Source: Streptomyces sp. CB02058 (GTDB lineage: Bacteria; Actinomycetota; Actinomycetes; Streptomycetales; Streptomycetaceae). From it: 64,000 nucleotides of DNA. The notes beneath the pieces were generated by a model. The model saw only the letters and a program-made list of their open reading frames with translations. It was not told the origin of the DNA and ran no database searches. Each line of letters begins with the position of its first letter. The stretch's first letter is position 1. Both the position numbers and the translations under genes were made by a program. The DNA is taken from the NCBI RefSeq assembly GCF_001905505.1, contig NZ_LIPG01000001.1, positions 496,001-560,000 on the forward strand, written 5' to 3'. Positions 20,335-29,322 of this stretch are shown here, one piece after another.

Positions 20335-20946
20335 ATGACATCCGTCCTCGTCTGCGACGACTCCCCGCTTGCCCGAGAAGCGCTCCGCCGCGCGGTTGCG
20401 ACCGTGCCCGGCGTCGAGCGGGTGACGACGGCGGCCAACGGCGAGGAAGTCCTCCGCCGCTGGGGGGCCGACCGTTCGGATTTGATTCTGATGGACGTAC
20501 GCATGCCCGGTCTGGGGGGTGTGGAGACGGTCAGGCGGCTGCTCTCGGCAGACCCCGGGGCCAGGATCATCATGCTGACCGTCGCCGAGGACCTGGACGG
20601 GGTCGCGCTCGCGGTCGCCGCCGGGGCCCGCGGTTATCTGCACAAGGACGCGTCGCGCGCCGAGCTGCGCGCGACCGTGACCCAGGCGCTGGCCGATCCG
20701 ACGTGGCGGCTGGCCCCGCGCCGGCTGAGGTCCGCCGAGATGGGCGCGGCGCCGACGCTCACGGCGCGCGAGATCCAGGTGCTCGAAGGCATGAGCCACG
20801 GCCGCTCCAACGCGGAGATCGGACGTGAGCTGTTCCTCTCCGAGGACACGGTGAAGACGCACGCCAGGCGTCTGTTCAAGAAGCTCGGGGCCTCGGACCG
20901 TGCGCACGCCGTCGCGCTCGGTTTCCGCTGGGGCCTGGTCCGCTGA
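20335..20946 (+). CDS. bldM: Developmental response regulator BldM
   Basis: A 203-residue atypical response regulator needed for aerial hyphae and sporulation. The receiver domain (about residues 1-120) has DD at 8-9, Asp54 in LILMDVRMPG and K in GYLHKD. A LuxR-type helix-turn-helix follows at about 138-198 (LTAREIQVLEGMSHGRSNAEIGRELF, DTVKTHARRLFKKLG). No histidine kinase is adjacent; BldM is known to act as a homodimer and as a heterodimer with WhiI independently of phosphorylation. ATG 20335 follows GCGGAGGAC. The sigma-BldN promoter upstream links it to the bld cascade. Confidence 0.95.
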   Translation: MTSVLVCDDSPLAREALRRAVATVPGVERVTTAANGEEVLRRWGADRSDLILMDVRMPGLGGVETVRRLLSADPGARIIMLTVAEDLDGVALAVAAGARGYLHKDASRAELRATVTQALADPTWRLAPRRLRSAEMGAAPTLTAREIQVLEGMSHGRSNAEIGRELFLSEDTVKTHARRLFKKLGASDRAHAVALGFRWGLVR

Positions 20947-20975
20947 CGCCGCGGCGCGGCCGGTAGTCGTACGAT

Positions 20976-20999
20976 CCCGTCCGCACGGCGGCGGACGGG
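20976..20999 (+). terminator. Terminator after bldM
   Basis: CCCGTCCGC (20976-20984) pairs with GCGGACGGG (20991-20999), 9 bp with a 6-base loop, 30 bases after the bldM stop. Confidence 0.65.
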
Positions 21000-21232
21000 G
21001 CGACGATGGCGGCGGACCTGCGGCCGGGCCCTCCCCATCAGCGGTATGTGACGCTTCCCGGCCGATGCCGCATCCTTGAGGTGTGGAGTTCCTCGGGGAA
21101 CATTGGGTCGAGCGGAAGGGGAGGGCGCAGGACATGACATCCGGCGCACCCGCTCAAGACGCTGGAGCACTCGCTCACGACACCGGCGGCGCACCTGCCG
21201 GCCGTGCCGGCGAAGCACCCGCCGACAGCCGC

Positions 21233-21313
21233 GGCGACGCGACCGCCGCTGATCGTGCCGGCGACGCGACCGCCGCTGATCGTCCCGGCGACGCGACCAG
21301 TGCCGATCGCCTC
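21233..21313 (+). repeat. 27-bp tandem repeat, three copies, upstream of the sigma factor core
   Basis: Units 21233-21259, 21260-21286 and 21287-21313 each begin GGCGACGCGACC. The first two differ at one base, and the third is more diverged. In the reading frame of the sigma factor they would encode GDATAADR-type 9-residue repeats, but another forward frame is equally open and has a higher GC third position. It is unclear whether this is protein or 5' leader. Confidence 0.8.
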
Positions 21314-21457
21314 GGCGACGTACCCGCCGGGGCGCCCGCCGGCGCGCCTGCCGGTGAGGCGCGCGCCGGAGGCTCCGGCGCGGCCGCTGATAACGCTTCG
21401 GTGCACAACTCGGGACGCGGTGCCTCGGACCGCACGGCATCAGGGCACCATGGTCCG

Positions 21458-22033
21458 ATGCGTGAGGACGGAACGACTGTGATCGGTGCTCTGGTGCACC
21501 GTGCGGTCGACGGTGACGCGCAGGCCACCCACGACCTGCTGGCCCACGTGCACCCCCTCGCCCTGCGCTACTGCAGGTCCCGGCTGAACCGGCTGCCCGG
21601 TGATGCCCGTCACTTCGTGGAGGACCTCGCACAGGAGGTCTGCGTCGCGGTCCTGATGGCGCTGCCGCGCTACAAGGACACCGGCAGACCCTTCGAGGCC
21701 TTCGTCTTCGCCATCGCCGGCCACAAGGTCGCCGACCTCCAGCGGGCCGCGATGCGGCACCCCGGGTCGACGGCCGTGCCCTCCGACGAGATGCCGGAGC
21801 GGCCCGACGACTCGCTCGGCCCCGAGGAGCGAGCGCTCCTCAGCAGCGACGCGGCCTGGGCCAAGAAGCTTCTCGCCAATCTTCCGGAGAACCAGCGCGA
21901 ACTGCTGGTGCTCCGGGTCGCGGTCGGTCTGACCGCGGAGGAGACCGGGCAGATGCTCGGAATGTCCCCGGGCGCGGTCCGGGTCGCCCAGCACCGTGCG
22001 CTGAGCCGGCTGAGGGCCCTCGCGGGCCAGTGA
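21458..22033 (+). CDS. shbA: ECF sigma factor, ShbA/SigD type
   Basis: A 191-residue core RNA polymerase sigma factor. Region 2 spans about residues 15-85 ([58 protein letters not shown]), and region 4 is [31 protein letters not shown]. Its place between bldM and guaB matches M. tuberculosis sigD and, as far as I recall, S. griseus shbA, which drives the principal sigma gene hrdB. The open frame extends upstream to ATG 21134 (good GGGGAGGG site, 299 residues) and GTG 21083. That extension has a GC third position near 69 percent and repeats, so 21458 is used as the conservative start. Confidence 0.8.
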   Translation: MREDGTTVIGALVHRAVDGDAQATHDLLAHVHPLALRYCRSRLNRLPGDARHFVEDLAQEVCVAVLMALPRYKDTGRPFEAFVFAIAGHKVADLQRAAMRHPGSTAVPSDEMPERPDDSLGPEERALLSSDAAWAKKLLANLPENQRELLVLRVAVGLTAEETGQMLGMSPGAVRVAQHRALSRLRALAGQ

Positions 22034-22055
22034 CGGGGGCCGGCGTCGCGGCCCC

Positions 22056-22083
22056 GCGGTTCTGTAGGAAGGCACAGAACCGC
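22056..22083 (+). terminator. Terminator after the sigma factor gene
   Basis: GCGGTTCTGT (22056-22065) pairs with ACAGAACCGC (22074-22083): a 10-bp perfect stem with an 8-base loop. A TAGCAT -10-like box for guaB follows at about 22126-22131. Confidence 0.75.
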
Positions 22084-22128
22084 TAGGTGATCTTGCTCGT
22101 GGAATGAGACGCCCCGCGAGGCCGTTAG

Positions 22129-23673
<1,545 letters not shown>

Positions 23674-23700
23674 GCCCGGCCTGCACACGCATCGGAGCGA

Positions 23701-23738
23701 CTGAGGGGCGGACCCGGGTTCCCGGGACCGCCCCTCAG
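23701..23738 (+). terminator. Strong hairpin between guaB and guaB3
   Basis: CTGAGGGGCGG and CCGCCCCTCAG form the outer stem, and CCCGGG with CCCGGG the inner one, separated by one A-A mismatch (about 18 bp, TT loop). A terminator for guaB is likely, with possible read-through to guaB3. Confidence 0.85.
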
Positions 23739-23792
23739 GTGTGCGTCGGGGATACTGGACAGCGCAGACGTAGAGGGAAAGGCCACACCATC

Positions 23793-24917
23793 GTGACTGA
23801 GATCGAGATCGGGCGCGGAAAGCGCGGCCGGCGGGCATACGCGTTCGACGACATCGCTGTCGTACCGAGCCGGCGCACCCGTGATCCGAAGGAGGTCTCG
23901 ATCGCCTGGCAGATCGACGCCTACCGCTTCGAGCTTCCCTTCCTGGCCGCGCCCATGGACTCGGTGGTCTCCCCGCAGACCGCCATCCGCATCGGTGAGC
24001 TCGGCGGCCTCGGCGTCCTCAACCTCGAGGGGCTGTGGACCCGGCACGAGGACCCGCAGGCGCTCCTCGACGAGATCGCCGAGATGCCCGTGGAGACCGC
24101 CACCCCGCGGCTCCAGGAGATCTACTCCGCCCCCATCCAGGAGGAGCTGATCGGCCGGCGCATCAAGGAGGTGCGCGACTCCGGTGTCGTCACCGCCGCC
24201 GCGCTCTCGCCGCAGCGCACCGCCCAGTTCTCCAAGGCCGTCGTCGACGCCGGCGTGGACATCTTCGTCATCCGCGGTACGACGGTCTCCGCCGAGCACG
24301 TCTCCGGCGCGGCCGAGCCGCTCAACCTGAAGCAGTTCATCTACGAGCTGGACGTCCCGGTCATCGTCGGCGGCTGCGCCACGTACACCGCCGCCCTGCA
24401 CCTGATGCGCACCGGCGCGGCCGGTGTCCTCGTCGGCTTCGGCGGCGGTGCCGCGCACACCACGCGCAACGTCTTCGGCATCCAGGTCCCGATGGCGACC
24501 GCGGTCGCCGACGTGGCCGGCGCGCGCCGCGACTACATGGACGAGTCCGGCGGCCGTTACGTCCACGTCATCGCGGACGGTGGCGTCGGCTGGTCCGGCG
24601 ACCTGCCCAAGGCCATCGCCTGCGGCGCGGACGCCGTGATGATGGGCTCCCCGCTGGCCCGCGCCACGGACGCTCCCGGCCGTGGCCGCCACTGGGGCAT
24701 GGAGGCCGTCCACGAGGACGTGCCGCGCGGCAAGCTGGTCGACCTCGGCTCCGTCGGGACGACGGAGGAGGTCCTCACCGGCCCCTCGCACACCCCCGAC
24801 GGCTCGATGAACATCTTCGGCGCGCTGCGCCGGGCGATGGCCACCACGGGCTACAGCGACCTCAAGGAGTTCCAGCGCGTCGAGGTGACGGTGGCGGACT
24901 CGCAGCACCGCCGCTGA
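23793..24917 (+). CDS. guaB3: GuaB3 family IMP dehydrogenase-related protein
   Basis: A 374-residue IMPDH-like barrel without CBS domains, the GuaB3 group found next to guaB in actinobacteria. AYAFDDIAVVPSRRTRDP, LAAPMDSVVSP and HVIADGGVGWSGDLPKAIACGADAVMMGSPLA are conserved. The loop that carries the catalytic Cys in true IMPDH (GSICTT) reads GGGAAHTTRNV, so there is no Cys at that place, and the reaction of the actinobacterial form is uncertain. GTG 23793 follows GAGGGAAAGG; the open frame before it is not conserved-looking. It is likely partly dependent on guaB transcription. Confidence 0.9.
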   Translation: MTEIEIGRGKRGRRAYAFDDIAVVPSRRTRDPKEVSIAWQIDAYRFELPFLAAPMDSVVSPQTAIRIGELGGLGVLNLEGLWTRHEDPQALLDEIAEMPVETATPRLQEIYSAPIQEELIGRRIKEVRDSGVVTAAALSPQRTAQFSKAVVDAGVDIFVIRGTTVSAEHVSGAAEPLNLKQFIYELDVPVIVGGCATYTAALHLMRTGAAGVLVGFGGGAAHTTRNVFGIQVPMATAVADVAGARRDYMDESGGRYVHVIADGGVGWSGDLPKAIACGADAVMMGSPLARATDAPGRGRHWGMEAVHEDVPRGKLVDLGSVGTTEEVLTGPSHTPDGSMNIFGALRRAMATTGYSDLKEFQRVEVTVADSQHRR

Positions 24918-24930
24918 CACCGCACGCACC

Positions 24931-24975
24931 ACGCACCGCGGCCCGGACCATCCGATGGTCCGGGCCGCGGTGCGT
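24931..24975. terminator. 21-bp perfect bidirectional terminator
   Basis: The arms 24931-24951 and 24955-24975 are perfect complements, with a 3-base CCG loop. It lies between the convergent guaB3 and membrane-protein genes. Confidence 0.92.
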
Positions 24976-24985
24976 GTGCGAGGTG

Positions 24986-25576
24986 TCAGCCGGCCTTGCG
25001 GGCTCCACCGAAGGCGGCGACGGGGCCGAGGAGCAGGAAGAGGTACGTCATGAAGTCGGCCTCCTCCTTCCAGACGTCCACCAGGTCGCCGAAGTGGTCG
25101 AAGAAGACCTCGGAGAAGCCGACGCCCAGACCGTCGGCGAGGATCATCGACATGCCTATGAGCTGGCCGAAGAACACGGCGACCAGGGAGAGGACGGCGC
25201 TGGCGCCGAGCACGGCCGGGCTGGGGCCGGAGACCTTGCTCGCCACGAAGCCGACCAGGAAGCCCACACCGACGGCCGCGTAACCGACCTCGCGCTCGAT
25301 GGAGCCCGCGAGCACGCCGTAGAGGATCGCGGCGACGACCGCGGCGCCCAGGGCGACCAGCACGCCGAGGCCCACGTTGCCGCCGGCCGGGCGCGGGGCG
25401 GGCGGGAACGGGCCGCCGCCGAACTGGCCGGGCTGCTGGCCCTGCTGGCCCGCGAACGGGTTGCCCGTGGGGGCCGGAGGCTGCTGGCCGGAGTACGGGT
25501 TGGGCTGCTGGGCGGCGTACGGGTTGCCGTCGCCGACGGGCTGATGCGGGTTCGGCGGCTGCACGGGCTGGCTCAT
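24986..25576 (-). CDS. Membrane protein with Pro/Gln/Asn-rich cytoplasmic N-terminus
   Basis: A 196-residue protein. The first 65 residues are low-complexity with NPYAAQQPNPYSGQQPP-like repeats. Hydrophobic segments then follow: NVGLGVLVALGAAVVAAILYG, YAAVGVGFLVGFVAS, AVLGASAVLSLVAVFFGQLIG and FMTYLFLLLGPVAAFG (four in all). No domain was recognised. Such Pro/Gln-rich heads often serve as flexible or interaction regions in actinobacterial membrane proteins. The ATG at 25576 begins MSQPVQPPNPHQP; upstream in-frame sequence is not used. It is transcribed toward guaB3. Confidence 0.85.
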   Translation of the reverse strand: MSQPVQPPNPHQPVGDGNPYAAQQPNPYSGQQPPAPTGNPFAGQQGQQPGQFGGGPFPPAPRPAGGNVGLGVLVALGAAVVAAILYGVLAGSIEREVGYAAVGVGFLVGFVASKVSGPSPAVLGASAVLSLVAVFFGQLIGMSMILADGLGVGFSEVFFDHFGDLVDVWKEEADFMTYLFLLLGPVAAFGGARKAG

Positions 25577-25689
25577 GGTGGTGTTCCCCCTGGGACGGTG
25601 CGCACGGCTGTGCGAGAAGTGACGCCGCAGGCTAGCAGCCCGCGCCGACACAGCCCACCGGAATCCGGCGGGCACCGCCCGGGGCCGCG

Positions 25690-26952
25690 CTACAGCCGGT
25701 GGGCGGCGCCCGCAGGGGTGGCGCCCCGGGTGTCCAGGAGGAGCTGGGCCTTCACCGCGAGGCCCTGGAGGTCGTACGTCCGGTGGTGCTGCAGAAGCAC
25801 TGTCAGGTCGGCCCCGGCGGCGGCCTCGTACAGCGAGTCGGCGCGCGGCACCGGTACGTCGCGCACGCGCCAGTCCAGGACGAGCGGGTCGTGGTAGCCG
25901 ATCTGGGCGCCCATGTCCATCAGCCGGGTGGCGATCTCACGGGCGGGGGAAGCCTCCTGGTCGGCGAGGTCCGGCTTGTAGGTGACGCCGAGCAGCAGGA
26001 CCCGGGCCCCGCGCACGGACTTGCCGTGCTCGTTGAGCAGGGTCGCGCAGCGCTGGATGACATAGCTGGGCATCCGGTCATTGATCTCCTTGGCGAGCGA
26101 GACCATGCGCAACGGGTGGCCGGGCGTACGGCTGTTGTACGGAAAGTAGCCGGGGTCCACCGGGGCTCCGTGGCCGCCGACACCGGGCCCGGGACGGAAG
26201 GGCTCGAAGCCGAAGGGCTTGGTCTCGGCGCACCTGATGACGTCCCAGAGGTCCACCCCGAGGTCGTGGCAGAGCACCGCCATCTCGTTGACCAGTGCGA
26301 TGTTGACGTGCCGGAAGTTGGTTTCGAGGACCTTCGTCATCTCCGCCTCGCGCGGTCCCCGGGCCCGTACGACCTTGTCCGTGAGCCGTCCGTAGAAGGC
26401 CGCGGCCGACTCGGTGCACGCGGGGGTGAGGCCGCCGATGACCTTGGGGGTGTTGCCGTAGACGTGGGTGCGGTTGCCGGGGTCGAGGCGGCCGGGGGAG
26501 TGGGCGAGGTGGAAGTCGCGTCCGGCGCGGAGTCCGGATCCCTCCTCCAGCAGGGGGCGTACGACGTTCTCGGTGGTGCCGGGCGGCACGGCCGATTCGA
26601 CCAGGACGGTGGTGTGCGGCCGCAGCCTGGCGGCGAGGGCCCGGGCGGCTTCGGTGACGGCGCCGAGGTCGAGGGTGCGGTCAGGCCCCAGCGGGGTGGG
26701 GGCGCAGATCGCGGCGGTGCGGACCCGGCCCAGCTCGGCGGGATCGGCGGTGGGCCGGAAGCCTCCCGCGACCATCCTGCGGATGTCGGAGGCGCTGAGA
26801 GATCCCTCGACCGGCGTACGGCCCGCGGAGAGCTCGGCGAAGGGGCGTGGATCGGTGTCGTAGCCGACGGTCTGGATTCCCGCGCCGACGGCTGCTTGGG
26901 CGAGGGGCAGGCCGAGGTGACCGAGTCCGATGACAGCAAGGTCTGCCGGCAT
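25690..26952 (-). CDS. UDP-sugar 6-dehydrogenase family protein (WecC/UDP-glucose DH-like) lacking the catalytic Cys
   Basis: A 420-residue nucleotide-sugar dehydrogenase fold. The N-terminal NAD domain (LAVIGLGHLGLPLAQAA), the middle domain (HSPGRLDPGN, EAEMTKVLETNFRHVNIALVNEMA) and the C-terminal UDP-binding domain (LGVTYKPDLADQEASPAREI) are all present. The active-site motif normally reads GVGGHC(I)PVDP; here it is GVGGHGAPVDP, so the Cys that forms the thiohemiacetal is a Gly (confirmed in the bases at 26155-26200). Two-step oxidation to an acid should fail. It may be a non-catalytic or altered enzyme. Its substrate would be a UDP-hexose or UDP-N-acetylhexosamine. It is divergent from glpD. 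Confidence 0.88.
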   Translation of the reverse strand: MPADLAVIGLGHLGLPLAQAAVGAGIQTVGYDTDPRPFAELSAGRTPVEGSLSASDIRRMVAGGFRPTADPAELGRVRTAAICAPTPLGPDRTLDLGAVTEAARALAARLRPHTTVLVESAVPPGTTENVVRPLLEEGSGLRAGRDFHLAHSPGRLDPGNRTHVYGNTPKVIGGLTPACTESAAAFYGRLTDKVVRARGPREAEMTKVLETNFRHVNIALVNEMAVLCHDLGVDLWDVIRCAETKPFGFEPFRPGPGVGGHGAPVDPGYFPYNSRTPGHPLRMVSLAKEINDRMPSYVIQRCATLLNEHGKSVRGARVLLLGVTYKPDLADQEASPAREIATRLMDMGAQIGYHDPLVLDWRVRDVPVPRADSLYEAAAGADLTVLLQHHRTYDLQGLAVKAQLLLDTRGATPAGAAHRL

Positions 26953-27211
26953 GTGGGCCGTCCTTTCCCAAAGACCAAGAAGGCAGAAAGCGCAACCGCT
27001 GGGGACAGCGCAATGTCAGACTAGGCTTAAATATGACCTATATGTCGCATTCTGTGACTCTTGTGGGGCGGGTGTTGTCCACAGGCAGTGGCTGAAGTCG
27101 TGCACCGCGGACAGAATCGAGGGGTGGGCACGGGCGCCCGGCCGCTCGGCCGGTCCCCGCTCCCGTGCCGTACCACCCACCCCGATGCACCGGGATTACC
27201 GGGAGGCAGCA

Positions 27212-28918
27212 GTGAGGACAGCGACACTGGGACCCGCGGAGCGCACCGAGGCGCTGGCCGCGATGGCCGAGCGCGAACTGGACGTGCTGGTCGTGGGAGC
27301 GGGCGTGGTCGGCGCCGGGACCGCGCTGGACGCGGCCACCAGAGGACTCTCCACCGGGCTCGTCGAGGCGCGCGACTGGGCCTCGGGGACGTCCAGCAGG
27401 TCCAGCAAGCTGATCCACGGCGGGCTGCGCTATCTGGAGATGCTGGACTTCGCGCTCGTCCGGGAGGCGCTGAAGGAGCGCGGGCTGCTGCTGGAGCGGC
27501 TGGCTCCGCACCTCGTCAAGCCCGTCCCCTTCCTCTATCCGCTGCAGCACAAGGGCTGGGAGCGGCTGTACGCCGGCTCGGGCGTCGCGCTGTACGACGC
27601 GATGTCGGTGTCCTCGGGCCACGGCCGGGGCCTGCCCGTGCACCGGCACCTCTCCCGCCGCCACGCCCTGCGGGTCGCCCCCGCCCTGAAGAAGGACGCC
27701 CTGGTGGGCGCTCTCCAGTACTACGACGCCCAGATGGACGACGCGCGCTACGTGGCGACCCTGGTGCGCACGGCCGCGGGGTACGGCGCCCAGGTGGCGA
27801 ACCGCGCGCGGGTCACCGGCTTCCTGCGGGAGGGCGAGAGGGTCGTCGGGGCGCGGGTGCGGGACGTCGAGGGCGGCGGGGAGTACGAGATCAGGGCCAA
27901 GCAGGTGGTGAACGCGACCGGGGTGTGGACGGACGACACCCAGGCGCTGATCGGTGAGCGCGGGCAGTTCCATGTCCGGGCGTCGAAGGGCATCCACCTC
28001 GTCGTGCCCAAGGACCGCATCCACTCCTCGACCGGGCTCATCCTGCGGACCGAGAAGTCCGTGCTCTTCGTGATCCCGTGGGGGCGGCACTGGATCATCG
28101 GCACGACGGACACCGACTGGGATCTCGACAAGGCCCACCCGGCGGCCTCCAGCGCGGACATCGACTATCTGCTCGAACACGTCAACTCGGTGCTGAACAC
28201 CCCGCTGGGCAGGGATGACGTCGAGGGCGTCTACGCCGGCCTGCGGCCCCTGCTGGCCGGGGAGTCGGACGCCACCAGCAAGCTCTCGCGCGAGCACACG
28301 GTGGCCCATCCGGCACCGGGGCTCGTCGTCGTCGCGGGAGGGAAGTACACGACGTACCGGGTGATGGCGAAGGACGCGGTGGACGAGGCGGTGCACGCGC
28401 TGGACCAGCGGGTGGCGGCCTGCGTCACGGAGGACATCCCGCTGCTGGGCGCCGAGGGCTACCGCGCCCTGTGGAACGCACGCGCCAGGATCGCGGCCAG
28501 GACAGGGCTGCACGTGGCCCGGGTGGAGCATCTGCTCAACCGCTACGGCTCGATGACGGAGGAACTCCTCGATCTCGTCCAGGGCGACGCCTCGCTGGGC
28601 GAGCCGCTGGCCGGGGCCGAGGACTATCTCCGTGCCGAGGTCGTCTACGCGGCCTCGCACGAGGGCGCCCGTCACCTCGACGACGTCCTGACGCGGCGCA
28701 CCCGCATCTCCATCGAGACCTTCGACCGCGGCACCCGCTGCGCCCGCGAGTGCGCGGATCTGATGGCGCCGGTGCTCGGCTGGGACACGGACCAGGTCGA
28801 GCGGGAGGTGGAGCACTACCGCAAGCGCGTGGAGGCGGAGCGGGAGTCGCAGCGGCAGCCGGACGACCTCACGGCGGACGCGGCACGGCTGGGGGCGCCG
28901 GACATCGTGCCGATCTGA
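27212..28918 (+). CDS. glpD: Glycerol-3-phosphate dehydrogenase (FAD-dependent)
   Basis: Oxidises glycerol-3-phosphate to dihydroxyacetone phosphate and passes electrons to quinone at the membrane. The 568-residue protein has the FAD motif LVVGAGVVGAGTALDAATRG, the DAO core (SSRSSKLIHGGLRYLE, TGVWTDDTQ, GTTDTDWD, GGKYTTYR) and a C-terminal helical domain. GTG 27212 is 5 bases after GGGAGG and is preferred; an in-frame ATG at 27185 would add nine residues. The 259-base divergent gap to the dehydrogenase gene is AT-rich near 27030-27060 and probably holds both promoters. Confidence 0.94.
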   Translation: MRTATLGPAERTEALAAMAERELDVLVVGAGVVGAGTALDAATRGLSTGLVEARDWASGTSSRSSKLIHGGLRYLEMLDFALVREALKERGLLLERLAPHLVKPVPFLYPLQHKGWERLYAGSGVALYDAMSVSSGHGRGLPVHRHLSRRHALRVAPALKKDALVGALQYYDAQMDDARYVATLVRTAAGYGAQVANRARVTGFLREGERVVGARVRDVEGGGEYEIRAKQVVNATGVWTDDTQALIGERGQFHVRASKGIHLVVPKDRIHSSTGLILRTEKSVLFVIPWGRHWIIGTTDTDWDLDKAHPAASSADIDYLLEHVNSVLNTPLGRDDVEGVYAGLRPLLAGESDATSKLSREHTVAHPAPGLVVVAGGKYTTYRVMAKDAVDEAVHALDQRVAACVTEDIPLLGAEGYRALWNARARIAARTGLHVARVEHLLNRYGSMTEELLDLVQGDASLGEPLAGAEDYLRAEVVYAASHEGARHLDDVLTRRTRISIETFDRGTRCARECADLMAPVLGWDTDQVEREVEHYRKRVEAERESQRQPDDLTADAARLGAPDIVPI

Positions 28919-29322
28919 GCACCCGCCGGGCGACGGTCGCGCGGGGCGGGCCCGGACGGGCGCCCGCCCCGTACGGGCCCGCCCCGGAAGGGATGTTGGA
29001 AGGGCGGAGCCCGTCGGGCCGCACGGCGCGCAGGCCCTCCGGCGTGTCCGCGAGGCGGCTGCCGGCGCGCGGCTCTCGACGGCGGGCGGGGGACGCAGGA
29101 CGATGCGGGGAGCGGGATGTGGTTCGCTGGGGCGGGCCCGCGCTTCGCCGCGCGGGCGGAGCCGGAGCGTACGGATGGCGGAAGGCGCCCTGGACATCGG
29201 CGCGGCGGGGGGCCGTTCCCCCGGGCCGTGTCATGGCCGTCCCTGGACCCGGCACCATGACCGGTCCCGGGGTGAGGGACAATGGACGCTCTGCCAGGGC
29301 GGGTTGATCGCAGAGGGGACGC
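28919..29322. other. glpD-kinase intergenic region
   Basis: 404 bases. It starts with the glpD terminator (28943-28985). The remainder is GC-rich with no ORF I can support on coding grounds. A promoter for the kinase operon is expected in the last 150 bases, but no clear -35/-10 pair was identified. Confidence 0.6.
28943..28985 (+). terminator. Terminator after glpD
   Basis: GGGGCGGGCCCG (28943-28954) pairs perfectly with CGGGCCCGCCCC (28974-28985); the 19-base loop can itself fold. It starts 25 bases after the glpD stop. Confidence 0.8.

Noticed and set aside
21204-21482. Separate small ORF in the second forward frame over the 27-bp repeats
   Set aside because: GC third position is good, but the product is low-complexity Pro/Ala/Arg with no ribosome site. 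It is noted only as evidence against the sigma-factor extension.
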